DNA of 38,514 nt from Advenella faeciporci (GTDB lineage Bacteria > Pseudomonadota > Gammaproteobacteria > Burkholderiales > Burkholderiaceae_B): NCBI RefSeq assembly GCF_014652395.1, contig NZ_BMYS01000023.1, forward strand, positions 1 to 38,514, written 5' to 3'. Shown one piece after another: positions 8,998 through 16,983 of this stretch. Below the pieces are notes generated by a model. It had not been told where the DNA came from and ran no database searches. It saw nothing but the letters and a program-made list of their open reading frames with translations. Position 1 is the stretch's first letter, and every line of letters starts with the position of its first letter. Position numbers and translations under genes: made by a program.

Positions 8998-9900
8998 TTA
9001 AATAAGGCCCAGGCTTTGAAGGGCTTGGGTAACCGGAATCTTGTTTTGTTCACTGAGTCCGCACAGGGGGAGACGATAGCCCAGTTGTGACAAACCAAGC
9101 TGGGCAACCGCCCATTTAACGGGAATGGGGTTGGCTTCAATGAATAGCACTTTATTCAATTGAGCCAGTTTGGCATTGAGTGCCCGTGTTGTGGGTACAT
9201 CACCCAGGCGTGCGGCAACACACAGTTCGTGCATGAGTTTTGGCGTCACGTTGGCGGTGACCGAGATATTGCCATTGGCGCCCAGCAGGATAAGGGCGGC
9301 AGCGGTTGGGTCATCACCACTGAAAACCTGGAAGTGGTCGGGTTTGTTGGCCAGCAGCAGTGCGCCACGCCCAATGTCGCCGGTGGCGTCTTTGATGCCG
9401 ATAATGTTTTGTACATTGGCCAAACGCAGAATAGTGTCGTTGCTGAGGTCGGCAACGGTGCGCCCGGGTACGTTGTACAGAATGATAGGCAGTTCGCCTT
9501 CTTGTGCAATGGCGCTAAAGTGCAGGAACAGCCCTTCCTGGGAAGGTTTGTTGTAGTAGGGCACCACCGAAAGGCCGGCCTGTGCACCTACTTTTTTGGC
9601 CTGTTTGGTCAGGTAAATGGCTTCATCGGTTGCGTTGGCACCTACACCGGCAATAATCGGGATACGGCCGGCGGCGTGCTCGACGGCAACGCGGATAAGT
9701 TCGGTATGTTCATCAAAGTCCACTGTGGGCGATTCGCCCGAGGTGCCCACCACCACCAGCCCGTCGGAACCTTCCTGCACATGCCAGTCGATCAGCTTCT
9801 TGTAGGCTTCATAGTCAATCTTGCCATTGGGCAACATGGGGGTAACTAATGCAGGAATACTGCCTGTAAAAATAGGATATGAAGAACTGTCGACTGCCAT
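8998..9900 (-). CDS. dapA: 4-hydroxy-tetrahydrodipicolinate synthase
   Basis: A 300-aa cytoplasmic aldolase condensing pyruvate with aspartate semialdehyde, the first committed step of lysine and diaminopimelate synthesis. The TIM-barrel signatures are intact: GTSGES (T53), [18 protein letters not shown] (Y142, R147) and the Schiff-base lysine in GIKDATGD (K170). The N-terminus [21 protein letters not shown] carries a short extension before the conserved GSIPALVTP. No lysine riboswitch-like leader is visible in the 153 bp toward yciO. First gene of the dapA-bamC unit. Confidence 0.95.
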   Translation of the reverse strand: MAVDSSSYPIFTGSIPALVTPMLPNGKIDYEAYKKLIDWHVQEGSDGLVVVGTSGESPTVDFDEHTELIRVAVEHAAGRIPIIAGVGANATDEAIYLTKQAKKVGAQAGLSVVPYYNKPSQEGLFLHFSAIAQEGELPIILYNVPGRTVADLSNDTILRLANVQNIIGIKDATGDIGRGALLLANKPDHFQVFSGDDPTAAALILLGANGNISVTANVTPKLMHELCVAARLGDVPTTRALNAKLAQLNKVLFIEANPIPVKWAVAQLGLSQLGYRLPLCGLSEQNKIPVTQALQSLGLI

Positions 9901-10053
9901 AATTAAAAAGTCCTGAACAGGGATAAATATAAACCGCTAAGCATAACGCTTTTTGGCGAATAGTTTAATAGAAATAAACGATATGGTTGGGAAAATTGTT
10001 GAAAAAAAGCATAAACAAAGAGTTTGCCGGGGTTTTTGCCGGCATGTTTGTGT

Positions 10054-10677
10054 TTACAGGCCAAGGCTGGCAGGGTTTCCGGCGCCTGTGCGTACCACTT
10101 CAGGAATGCCCGAAGACAGGTCGATCACGGTGGTGGGGGTGCCGGGGCAGCTGCCGCTGTCAATCACGCCCGCCAGCTCGTGGCCGTAATGGGCCATGAT
10201 TTCTTCCGGGTCATTCAGTGGCTCGGTCTCGTCCTTGGGAATAAAAGTGGTGGAAAGCAGCGGAGAGCCAACCGCCTCGATCAGGGCCAGGGTAATGGGG
10301 TGATCAGGGACGCGAATGCCAATGGTTTTGCGTGAGGGGTGGGATACCCGGCGTGGCACGTCTTTGGTGGCTTCCAGGATAAAAGTCCAGGGGCCCGGGG
10401 TGGCTGCTTTCAACAGGCGGTATTGTTGGTTGTCGACCTTTGCAAAATGCCCGATTTCGGCCAGGTCACGGCAGAGCAGGGTAAGGTGATGGCGCTCGTC
10501 AAGGCCGCGAATGCGGCGCAAATGTGCGGCGGCATCCTTGTCGTCAAGACGGGCCAGGATGGCATAGCTGGAATCGGTGGGAACCGCGATCAGGCCTCCG
10601 TCGTTAATCATTTGCGCCGCCTGTTTCAGCAGGCGGATTTGCGGGTTTTGTGGGTGAACATCAAATAAAATTGCCAT
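10054..10677 (-). CDS. yciO: YciO-type threonylcarbamoyl-AMP synthase family protein
   Basis: A 207-aa protein closely resembling E. coli YciO (206 aa) in layout: HPQNPQIRLLKQAAQMI at the start, VPTDSSYAI, the KTIGIRVPDHPI segment, and the ending PTTVIDLSS with VVRTGAG. YciO is a paralogue of TsaC/Sua5, which makes threonylcarbamoyl-AMP for tRNA t6A37 synthesis; YciO itself has much weaker activity and a less certain role. Transcribed away from tRNA-Arg. A small GC hairpin follows the stop, but its T-run is distant. Confidence 0.85.
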   Translation of the reverse strand: MAILFDVHPQNPQIRLLKQAAQMINDGGLIAVPTDSSYAILARLDDKDAAAHLRRIRGLDERHHLTLLCRDLAEIGHFAKVDNQQYRLLKAATPGPWTFILEATKDVPRRVSHPSRKTIGIRVPDHPITLALIEAVGSPLLSTTFIPKDETEPLNDPEEIMAHYGHELAGVIDSGSCPGTPTTVIDLSSGIPEVVRTGAGNPASLGL

Positions 10678-10780
10678 ATCAGACCCTCTTGGCTGGAATT
10701 GTCAGTGATAAATTTATGGGTTATTGTAGCTAAATTAATGCAAATATTATTTACTCGGGTTAGAATAGCGGGCTTGTGTT

Positions 10781-10857
10781 GTCTCCGTAGCTCAACTGGA
10801 TAGAGCACCCGCCTTCTAAGCGGGGGGTTGTGAGTTCGATTCTCGCCGGAGGCACCA
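10781..10857 (+). tRNA. tRNA-Arg (anticodon TCT)
   Basis: The 77-nt gene folds as a full cloverleaf: acceptor GTCTCCG/CGGAGGC with one wobble pair, D-arm GCTC/GAGC, anticodon stem CCCGC/GCGGG with loop CTTCTAA (anticodon TCT reading AGA), T-arm GTGAG/CTCGC with TTCGATT loop. CCA is encoded. A TAGAAT -10-like hexamer at 10761-10766 is placed suitably for its promoter. Confidence 0.95.
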
Positions 10858-11111
10858 TTAAATACTCAAAAAAATACTCAAAAAACACGTAATCAGAATT
10901 TGCATTATGCCGAATCAGGCCTGCTTTGTACATGCCTGCCTTTTCAGCCATAATGCCCGTTTTCACGTCAGCCACCCATGCAAACCGCTGTTTGCCCCGC
11001 AAATACGCAGCATAAAATACCAGTTCCAACAGTTTTCTTTAATATACCAGTCATAAAGCTTGGCTATCCTTCCCGTGCGCGTGTAGAAGAGCCGGGCAGT
11101 ATCATGGGTAA
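10858..11111. other. Gene-free, degraded-looking stretch after tRNA-Arg
   Basis: Begins with a tandem 12-bp AATACTCAAAAA repeat next to the tRNA 3' end. The minus strand can be read for about 55 codons (VFYAAYLRGKQRFAWVADVK onward) ending just beside the tRNA, and could be the tail of a lost gene. I recognise no family. No duplicated tRNA end (att-like repeat) was found nearby. Confidence 0.4.
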
Positions 11112-11377
11112 ATCCAACTGAGTGATCCCGACAAGAAAGTGCCTTTCCGTATCGTTCATGAAGATACCAAAGAGCGTTACCTGACCGGTTCCGATTTTGA
11201 TCTGGCGCAATTGGCGACTTCAACATGATTGATGCCACCACTGCCCTTATTATTGAGCGTGACAATGGCGAGGGTACGCCCGACAAGGCCTGTAAAGAGG
11301 GTGAAGACACCAGTAAGTGCTGGCCTGGTAACAGGCAGGCAGGGTGTCAGGCAGTCAAGCCCCGCGTTTGCCGTTAA
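11112..11377 (+). pseudogene. Remnant of an esterase-like phytase-family gene
   Basis: Two overlapping frames give one broken protein. The first encodes [20 protein letters not shown], then TGSDFDLA, before running out of frame. About 2 bp out of register, the second gives [20 protein letters not shown], then GEGTPDKACKEGE, before losing similarity. The block [18 protein letters not shown] followed by a Cys-containing loop is, from memory, typical of 'esterase-like activity of phytase' proteins (PF13449), which are several hundred residues long. Both ends of the gene are missing. A strong terminator follows the last stop directly, probably the one that served the intact gene. Assignment is by motif recall and needs a database search. 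Confidence 0.45.
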
Positions 11378-11378
11378 G

Positions 11379-11403
11379 GGCCAGGTGAAAACCTGGCCTT
11401 TTT
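11379..11403 (+). terminator. Rho-independent terminator after the phytase-like remnant
   Basis: GGCCAGGT (11379-11386) pairs perfectly with ACCTGGCC (11391-11398) around GAAA, followed by five Ts. It starts two bases after the last stop of the remnant. Confidence 0.85.
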
Positions 11404-11739
11404 AATGTATCGTTTTTTGATTTTTTCGGTCATTATGTTTCAGTTTGTGGTTTGTGGGTTTTTCATAGGTAAAACATGACTTTTTCTGCCTACAATCTAT
11501 ATCATCTTGTTTACACATCTTAAAAACAGCTGAATTTCTTGTTATTCAATAATTTATCTTTTTAATCAAGGCATTAGGCGGTTTTTTCAATTTTTACAAA
11601 TTTTAGTAATATCAGAGACAGGGTTAAACCCGGATTTTGCGTAAGTTTTTTTATTGAATTTGAAAATTTTGTATCTAAAACAACACAGCATTAATCAGTA
11701 AAGCATTTTCAAAATCAACACAGATCAAGAAGTTTTTAA

Positions 11740-11762
11740 AAGATATATATGAAATATATCTT
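11740..11762. promoter_or_regulatory. Candidate NsrR operator upstream of nirK
   Basis: Arms AAGATATATAT (11740-11750) and AAATATATCTT (11752-11762) form an 11-1-11 inverted repeat with a single mismatch. This spacing and the outer AAGAT/ATCTT match the known binding pattern of the NO-sensing repressor NsrR, which controls nirK-type genes in several betaproteobacteria. No nsrR gene is in the window. AT-rich surroundings make chance similarity possible. Confidence 0.5.
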
Positions 11763-11775
11763 TCAGGGTGGTTGT

Positions 11776-11789
11776 TTGATTTAAATCAG
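11776..11789 (+). promoter_or_regulatory. FNR/NNR-type box of the nirK promoter
   Basis: TTGATTTAAATCAG matches the TTGAT-N4-ATCAA consensus of FNR, Anr and Dnr with one mismatch. Its centre (11782.5) is about 41.5 bases upstream of the start expected from the -10 at 11811, the classical class II activator position. Confidence 0.65.
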
Positions 11790-11810
11790 AAGTTGATCAG
11801 GTTTAACCCG

Positions 11811-11816
11811 TAGAAT
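11811..11816 (+). promoter_or_regulatory. Probable nirK -10 element
   Basis: TAGAAT, correctly spaced from the FNR-like box. The expected start near 11824 gives a leader of about 80 nt to the nirK ATG. Confidence 0.5.
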
Positions 11817-11905
11817 TTCCATTAACGGATGCCCGAACATGAATAACGGGAAATTATTCACCAGGGCAATACCCGGAAATTTTATTTTTTATCCAGGAGA
11901 AGTCA

Positions 11906-13399
11906 ATGAAAGTGAATAAATTGGTTGCCGCGGTCTCTATGGCCTTAAGCATGGGCCTGGTGTCCAGTGCCGTGATGGCCAAAGAGGCCAATGTTGTTAA
12001 AGTTGCCCTAGAGCAACCCGCCTCGGATGCCATTAAAAAATTGCCCATTGAACAGGCCGTGCGTGTTGCCCCTCCAATGGTGCCGCCTCCAATTACCCGC
12101 AAGCACCCGGCGCGTGTGGTAGTTGAAATGGAAACCGTTGAAAAAGTCATGAAAATGGCCGATGGTGTAGATTACATGTACTGGACATTTGACAGCACCG
12201 TACCGGGAACATTCCTGCGCGTACGTGAAGGTGATACGGTTGAATTCCATTTGTCCAACCATCCCAGTTCCAAAATGCCGCACAATATCGACTTGCACGC
12301 GGTAACCGGTCCCGGTGGCGGTGCCGCTTCATCATTGACAGCACCCGGGCATACTTCTGTATTCAGTTTCAAAACCCTGAACCCCGGCCTGTATGTGTAC
12401 CACTGTGCCACTTCGCCCGTGGGCATGCACATTGCCAACGGCATGTATGGCCTGATTCTTGTTGAGCCCAAAGAAGGCTTGCCTAAAGTGGATCGCGAAT
12501 ACTACGTCATGCAAGGCGATTTCTACACCAAGGGTGCTTATGGTGAGCCTGGCCTGCAACCCTTCGACATGAAAAAAGCCATTGAAGAGCATGCCGATTA
12601 TGTGGTCTTTAACGGCTCTGTGGGTGCACTGGCCGGTGAAAACGCCCTGAAAGCGGAAGTGGGTGAAAACGTTCGCCTGTTTGTGGGTAACGGTGGTCCC
12701 AACCTGGTGTCTTCCTTCCACGTGATTGGCGAGATTTTCGACAAGGTCTATGTTGAGGGTGGAAAGCTGGTCAATAACCACATCCAGACAACCCTTGTTC
12801 CAGCCGGTGGTGCCACCATGGTAGAGTTCAAGGTAGACGTGCCCGGTGATCTGGTCATGGTTGATCACTCCATCTTCCGTGCCTTCAACAAAGGTGCTTT
12901 GGGTAATATCAAAGTAACCGGTGCTGAAAACAAGGAAATCTATTCCGGCAAACAGATGGACGCGGTGTACCTGCCCGAAGGTTCTGCCATTCAGTCGGTT
13001 GATACCGGTGCGGCACCCACTCCGGCTGTTGCCCGGAACCTGGAAGAAAAAATCAAGTTTGGCCAGCGTGTTTATGAGGCCAACTGCCAGGCATGTCACC
13101 AGGCCGGTGGTGTGGGTATTTCCGGTGCCTTCCCTCCGCTGGCGGCATCCGACTACCTGAATGCCGACCACAAACGGGCTGCCAACGTTATTGTTCACGG
13201 TTTGTCCGGTGAAATTACCGTTAACGGCACCAAGTGGAACAGTGTAATGCCCGCCATGTTGCTGAGCGATAATGACGTGGCCAACGTGGTTACCTATGTC
13301 TTGAACAGCTGGGGTAACAAAGGCGGTGAACTTTCACCCGAAGACGTGGCAGAGCAACGCAAGGCAGCACCTGCACAGGCAGTACCCGGCGCGCACTAA
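11906..13399 (+). CDS. nirK: Copper nitrite reductase with C-terminal cytochrome c domain
   Basis: A 497-aa periplasmic enzyme reducing nitrite to nitric oxide. The signal peptide covers about residues 1-25 (cleavage after VMA). Two cupredoxin domains carry all ligands: type 1 copper H126, C167, H175, M180; type 2 copper H131, H166, H321; plus catalytic Asp D129 and active-site His H272. A linker (about 350-380) leads to a cytochrome c domain with CQACH (394-398) and a Met ligand at M448 or M451. This is the three-domain type known from Ralstonia pickettii, in which the tethered heme delivers electrons to type 1 copper. AGGAG precedes the ATG. FNR-like and NsrR-like sites lie upstream, and nirV follows after a hairpin. 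Confidence 0.95.
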   Translation: MKVNKLVAAVSMALSMGLVSSAVMAKEANVVKVALEQPASDAIKKLPIEQAVRVAPPMVPPPITRKHPARVVVEMETVEKVMKMADGVDYMYWTFDSTVPGTFLRVREGDTVEFHLSNHPSSKMPHNIDLHAVTGPGGGAASSLTAPGHTSVFSFKTLNPGLYVYHCATSPVGMHIANGMYGLILVEPKEGLPKVDREYYVMQGDFYTKGAYGEPGLQPFDMKKAIEEHADYVVFNGSVGALAGENALKAEVGENVRLFVGNGGPNLVSSFHVIGEIFDKVYVEGGKLVNNHIQTTLVPAGGATMVEFKVDVPGDLVMVDHSIFRAFNKGALGNIKVTGAENKEIYSGKQMDAVYLPEGSAIQSVDTGAAPTPAVARNLEEKIKFGQRVYEANCQACHQAGGVGISGAFPPLAASDYLNADHKRAANVIVHGLSGEITVNGTKWNSVMPAMLLSDNDVANVVTYVLNSWGNKGGELSPEDVAEQRKAAPAQAVPGAH

Positions 13400-13424
13400 G
13401 CATTGACATAATGCGTGTAACGCC

Positions 13425-13458
13425 CACTGCCTTCGGTGCCCGTGCACGGAAGGCAGTG
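13425..13458 (+). terminator. Strong hairpin between nirK and nirV
   Basis: CACTGCCTTC (13425-13434) pairs perfectly with 13449-13458, with an inner GTGC/GCAC stem, followed by TTTTGTGTTTAT. It may be a leaky terminator or processing structure that lowers nirV expression relative to nirK. Confidence 0.55.
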
Positions 13459-13488
13459 TTTTGTGTTTATATATATAAAGAGCAAGCC

Positions 13489-14373
13489 ATGACAACAACC
13501 CATTGCCAGCAGACTTTCCAAAATGCAAATGCCCGAAGCGGCCCCGGACGCCGTGCAGGCAAGCCCGTTCTGGCCGGTATGGCGGCTATCCTGTCTGCCA
13601 TAAGCATGCAGGCGCAGGCAGTTGAGATGGCCAGTTTGCCGCAGGGTGAATATCGGCCTTTATATTCCAGCCAGGCCAGCCCTTTGGAATGGGTCAAGGC
13701 ATTCAGAATAGATACGACACCCGTGACCAACCTGGAATTTGCCGAATTCATCAGGCAGCACCCGCAGTGGTCACCCGATAAAATCCAGAAAATGTTTGCT
13801 GAAGAAGGTTATTTAAAGCATTGGTTAAAGGAAAATGACCAGTGGATGCCTAAAACCATTGATGCCCAAAGCCCGGTTAGCAATGTTTCCTGGTTTGCAG
13901 CCCAGGCCTACTGCAAGGCCCAGGGCAAGCGCCTGCCCACCATTGCCGAATGGGAATACGCCGCGCGCGCCTCTGAAACCAAGGTGGATGCCACCAAAGA
14001 CAAAGACTTTACCCAGAAAATCCTGAACTGGTACGCCAAACCCGCCACCGCCCACTTGCCCGCCATTAAACAGGACAAACCCAATTACTGGGGCATTTAT
14101 GACATGCATGGCCTTATCTGGGAATGGACCCAGGACTTCAACGCTACCGTATCCAGCAAACTGCAAACCTCAAACGTTGAAAATGTAGAGGTGGATGGCC
14201 GTACCGTTACCCTTGACCTGGGGGCGTTCTGTGGTGCAGGCGCCGAAGGGGTGGCAGACCCCAGCGACTACGCCGCCTTCATGCGCTATGGTTTCAGGTC
14301 CAGCCTGAAAGCGCCATTCACGCTGGACACATTGGGCTTCAGGTGCGCCATGGACGGGGCCGCAAACCCGTAG
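13489..14373 (+). CDS. nirV: NirV-like formylglycine-generating-enzyme-fold protein
   Basis: A 294-aa exported protein of the SUMF1/FGE-sulfatase fold, the family called NirV when encoded next to nirK. Its role is not firmly established; it is thought to aid nitrite reductase function. The N-terminus has a long basic segment (GPGRRAGKPV) before a hydrophobic stretch ending MQAQA, so it is probably exported. The fold hallmarks are visible: VTNLEFAEFI, PVSNVSWFAAQAYCKAQGKR, LPTIAEWEYAARA, YDMHGLIWEWTQD and the closing LGFRCA. The segment before the final arginines (LGAFCGAGAEG) differs from the catalytic region of true FGEs. The ATG at 13489 gives a complete signal peptide; the frame extends 26 codons upstream into the hairpin. 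A terminator follows. Confidence 0.8.
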   Translation: MTTTHCQQTFQNANARSGPGRRAGKPVLAGMAAILSAISMQAQAVEMASLPQGEYRPLYSSQASPLEWVKAFRIDTTPVTNLEFAEFIRQHPQWSPDKIQKMFAEEGYLKHWLKENDQWMPKTIDAQSPVSNVSWFAAQAYCKAQGKRLPTIAEWEYAARASETKVDATKDKDFTQKILNWYAKPATAHLPAIKQDKPNYWGIYDMHGLIWEWTQDFNATVSSKLQTSNVENVEVDGRTVTLDLGAFCGAGAEGVADPSDYAAFMRYGFRSSLKAPFTLDTLGFRCAMDGAANP

Positions 14374-14426
14374 GGCCGAATCCGCCACGGTATTCAGCCG
14401 TTTACAAGCCTGCCTGTTGCATTCGC

Positions 14427-14449
14427 CGCCCGCATTGCCGGGCGATTTT
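14427..14449 (+). terminator. Terminator of nirK-nirV
   Basis: CGCCCG/CGGGCG stem (14427-14432 and 14439-14444) with a 6-nt loop followed by ATTTT. Confidence 0.65.
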
Positions 14450-14860
14450 GTATTAAAACAACAGATGTGTTATATTAAAACAACACGAATAATGCGGGCT
14501 GCTTGATGTGGCTGCTCAGTAAACAACATATCGTGCATTAACAATTGCAGTGCTGCCCAATCGGCAGTACAGTAAAGATTCATGCGGTTATTAGACGTAT
14601 GTCTTAAAGTGTTTGGTTGGGTGAGCTTAACAATTTCGAAGGGAAAATGGCTTGCTTGATAATCGGTCTGTTGCATCGGTTTTGTTGCTCGGTACCAACA
14701 TAAAAACCACAAAAAAGGGTTTTTATGAAGAAGTTGGTAGCCAGAAAGTCAAAAATTTGGTGCAATAACTACAACTTCCCTTCGCGGAGTTTTATAGAGC
14801 GGTAGAACATAATGTCTTGATCGCTGCTCTGATCACTCAAAATCTACGGAGATTTAACAA
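14450..14860. other. Intergenic region upstream of the porin gene, no clear gene
   Basis: Holds a 13-bp direct repeat TATTAAAACAACA (14451-14463 and 14473-14485, 22 bp apart, two helical turns). An 80-codon minus-strand ORF (14470-14712) has no recognisable domain and no good start context. The last 100 bases probably contain the porin promoter and leader, but I cannot place -35 and -10 convincingly. Confidence 0.4.
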
Positions 14861-16054
14861 ATGAAAAAGACTTTGCTAACTGCAGCTCTAGTTGCTGGCT
14901 TTGCTAGCGTAGCTCACGCAGAATCATCAGTAACACTGTACGGCCTGGTTGACGGTGGTGTTGGTTACAACACTCAAAAAACCACATGGAGTGGTGATTT
15001 CGGTAGCGGCTCATTCAAAACTCGCGGTTTCGAATTCAAAAATGGCGTTAAAAACGGTAACCGCTGGGGCCTGAAAGGTTCTGAAGATCTGGGTAACGGT
15101 ACCAGCGCCATTTTCCAACTGGAAAGCGGTTTCGATCTGGGTAACGGTAACTCAGCACAAGACGGTCGTTTGTTCGGTCGTAAAGCTTTTGTTGGTTTGA
15201 CAGGCGAAAGCTGGGGTACATTGACTTTGGGTCGCCAGTACAACGTTGCTGATGACTTCGTTGCTCCTATCGATCCGTTCGGTACAGGCTGGGGTCAGGC
15301 TGCTGTTGGTTCGGCCTTTGGTGGTAGTGTTTCTGCCCGTTACGATAATGTTGTTAAGTATATAACTCCTAGCTTCTCTGGTTTCCAACTTGGCTTGGGC
15401 TGGACAGGTACCAACAATAAAGACACATACCGCAATGACGTTTTTGGTACTGACTATGAAACAGAAGATAAATCTAACGGTTTCACTTTTGGTCTTGGTT
15501 ACAATAACGGCCCTATCCAAGTAGGAGCTTCTTTCGACTACCTGCGTAACAAAGAAACAGATTCACGCACACCACTTGCTAACGTAGATACTAAAGTTAA
15601 AGTATGGAACTTAGGCTTTGCCTACGATTTCGACATTGTTAAGCTGCACTTGATGTATGGTCAGCAAAATGATGGCGCGATCGGTGGAATTGGTTTGGCT
15701 GGCGCTATTGCTCTGCCTGCAGATCCTCAATTCGCAAGTTTTGGTGGTGACTTGGTTGGTGATGGCTATCGTCAAAAATCATGGTTGCTGGGCTTGACAG
15801 CTCCTGTAAGCGAAGCAGGTAAAGTGCTGTTCTCTTACACTGGCAACAACATCAAAAACAAAGAAGAGTTTGATGGCAAAATCACCAGCCACATCTTCAA
15901 CTTGGGTTACCTGCACAGCCTGTCCAAACGCACCAGCGTTTACGCAGTTGCTTCTTATGGTCAGTCTAAACTGAAAGTTAATGAAACAGCTTTCAATGGC
16001 CAGGCTAAACTGAAGTCTACAGAAGTTGTTCTGGGTCTGCAGCATCGCTTCTAA
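14861..16054 (+). CDS. Outer-membrane porin (Porin_4 / gram-negative porin family)
   Basis: A 397-aa general diffusion porin. The signal peptide is MKKTLLTAALVAGFASVAHA. The first strand SSVTLYGLVDGGVGYN, the conserved WGLKGSEDLGNGTSAIFQLE with RLFGRKAFVGL, and the C-terminal strand ending VVLGLQHRF (terminal Phe recognised by the BAM complex) show a complete 16-strand barrel of the betaproteobacterial type. GGAG lies eight bases before the ATG. Synonymous codon choice is noticeably different from neighbouring genes (many GGT, GCT, AAC and TTC codons), as expected for a very abundant protein. Monocistronic, with a strong terminator. Confidence 0.95.
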   Translation: MKKTLLTAALVAGFASVAHAESSVTLYGLVDGGVGYNTQKTTWSGDFGSGSFKTRGFEFKNGVKNGNRWGLKGSEDLGNGTSAIFQLESGFDLGNGNSAQDGRLFGRKAFVGLTGESWGTLTLGRQYNVADDFVAPIDPFGTGWGQAAVGSAFGGSVSARYDNVVKYITPSFSGFQLGLGWTGTNNKDTYRNDVFGTDYETEDKSNGFTFGLGYNNGPIQVGASFDYLRNKETDSRTPLANVDTKVKVWNLGFAYDFDIVKLHLMYGQQNDGAIGGIGLAGAIALPADPQFASFGGDLVGDGYRQKSWLLGLTAPVSEAGKVLFSYTGNNIKNKEEFDGKITSHIFNLGYLHSLSKRTSVYAVASYGQSKLKVNETAFNGQAKLKSTEVVLGLQHRF

Positions 16055-16092
16055 TCAATCGCATGGCTTGGCCATGTAATTGAAAAGCTTGA

Positions 16093-16122
16093 AAACCACC
16101 TGTTTATGCAGGTGGTTTTTTT
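16093..16122 (+). terminator. Porin terminator
   Basis: AAACCACCTG/CAGGTGGTTT perfect stem with a 6-nt loop followed by a T-run. Confidence 0.9.
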
Positions 16123-16168
16123 ATGTTCGCTTGATTTTTAGTTGTGTTGGGTTCTAAATTGGCAGCGT

Positions 16169-16236
16169 GCCATCACTTGGCAGCTTTGCTCCGACGCCGC
16201 TACGCGCCGAAGTCGCTGCATCTGCCAAGTGATGGC
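16169..16236. repeat. Hairpin repeat, copy 1 (conserved core, unique arms)
   Basis: Arms GCCATCACTTGGCAG (16169-16183) and its exact complement (16222-16236) enclose a core beginning TTTGCTCCGACGCC and ending CGAAGTCGCTGC (16185-16219). The core recurs at 16307-16341 (inverted) and 32281-32310, but the arms are different in each copy. Confidence 0.65.
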
Positions 16237-16289
16237 ATTTACTACGGGAATAAGCGTATGCATAACCTCCTGGAGCTGGCAAAAGGTGT

Positions 16290-16357
16290 GGAAAGTGCAG
16301 CCTCCGGCAGCGACTTCGGCCCGCAGGGGCGTCGGAGCAAAGGAGGCTGCGCTTGCC
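16290..16357. repeat. Hairpin repeat, copy 2 (inverted orientation)
   Basis: Arms GGAAAGTGCAGCCTCC (16290-16305) and 16342-16357 pair over 16 bp with two mismatches. On the minus strand the core reads TTTGCTCCGACGCC, CCTGCGGGC, then CGAAGTCGCTGC, matching copy 1 outside the tip. Copies 1 and 2 face each other about 50 bp apart. The 400 bases between the two porins hold no gene, only these hairpins. Confidence 0.65.
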
Positions 16358-16470
16358 GCACCGCTCTAACATAGAACATACCTGCAGAACACTGCCGCTT
16401 GAATAAACCAGCCAGCCATGTTTTACTAAACAAAAAGCATCAACCCCATGCGCAAAACAGGAGCTAAATC

Positions 16471-16851
16471 ATGGCTTTCATTCTGCCAACCGCTAAAACA
16501 GCCAGCCACCTAACCACCTTGTTATTCATCACGCTCTTGCTACCAACCCCCAGTCACGCCCTTGATCTTCAATTCTACGGCACCCTTGATGGCGGTTTCC
16601 ACAGCCGTTCCAGCAAAACCCAAGGCCACTTCACCCAACCTGGCTCCAGTCAAACAACCCCCTTCACCATACAATCCAAAAATACCGGCATTGGCAGTGG
16701 CCTGAAAGACCAAAGCAAAATTGGCCTGCGCGGCTCGCACGATATAGGCGCTGGCAAGCAAATTTTTTTTGAGCTTGAGGAAGACATAGATATTGCCACC
16801 GGCCACCGTAACCGTGATAGGGGAGTGCGGGTAATAGGAATTGGCGGCTAA
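16471..16851 (+). pseudogene. Truncated porin (first third only)
   Basis: A 126-codon frame starts with a signal peptide ending PTPSHA, followed by LDLQFYGTLDGGFHSRSS and then SKIGLRGSHDIGAGKQIFFE and LEEDIDIATGHRN, matching the N-terminal strands of Porin_4 proteins of about 390 aa. The expected RxLFGRQAFVGL segment is replaced by RDRGVRVIGIGG and a stop. The remaining two thirds are absent before the nuo leader. Codon use is different from the intact porin, so it is not a recent copy of it. Interpreted as a deletion plus small frameshift remnant. Confidence 0.75.
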
Positions 16852-16974
16852 AACACACGGTTAAATAAAATTACTTGCCGTGTCAAGAAAATTTGCAAAT
16901 ATCCCTCATAATAAGAAAAAAACATGAAATATGTCGTTTTCCCTAAGTGATTGGGTATCAACCTGCCGATGAAA

Positions 16975-16983
16975 TGATACAAT
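16975..16983 (+). promoter_or_regulatory. Possible nuo promoter (extended -10)
   Basis: TGATACAAT has the TG-N-TACAAT form of an extended -10, about 50 bases before nuoA. No good -35 at standard spacing. Other weak candidates exist further upstream. Confidence 0.35.

Noticed and set aside
8979-9140. 54-codon extension of bamC into dapA
   Set aside because: A lipoprotein must begin with its signal peptide; the ATG at 8978 provides it, the extension does not.
9901-10053. Lysine riboswitch upstream of dapA
   Set aside because: The 153-bp region is too short and lacks the multi-helix pattern of the lysine aptamer.
10781-11400. Integrated element using tRNA-Arg as attachment site
   Set aside because: No integrase gene and no duplicated tRNA 3' end seen within the window.
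12332-13198. 288-codon frame antisense to nirK
   Set aside because: The nirK frame has complete catalytic motifs and a good ribosome binding site; the antisense has none.
16169-16357. CRISPR array, or integron attC pair
   Set aside because: Only two inverted units with different arms; no regular spacers, no cas genes. attC sites conserve the outer ends, not the tip, and no integrase is present.
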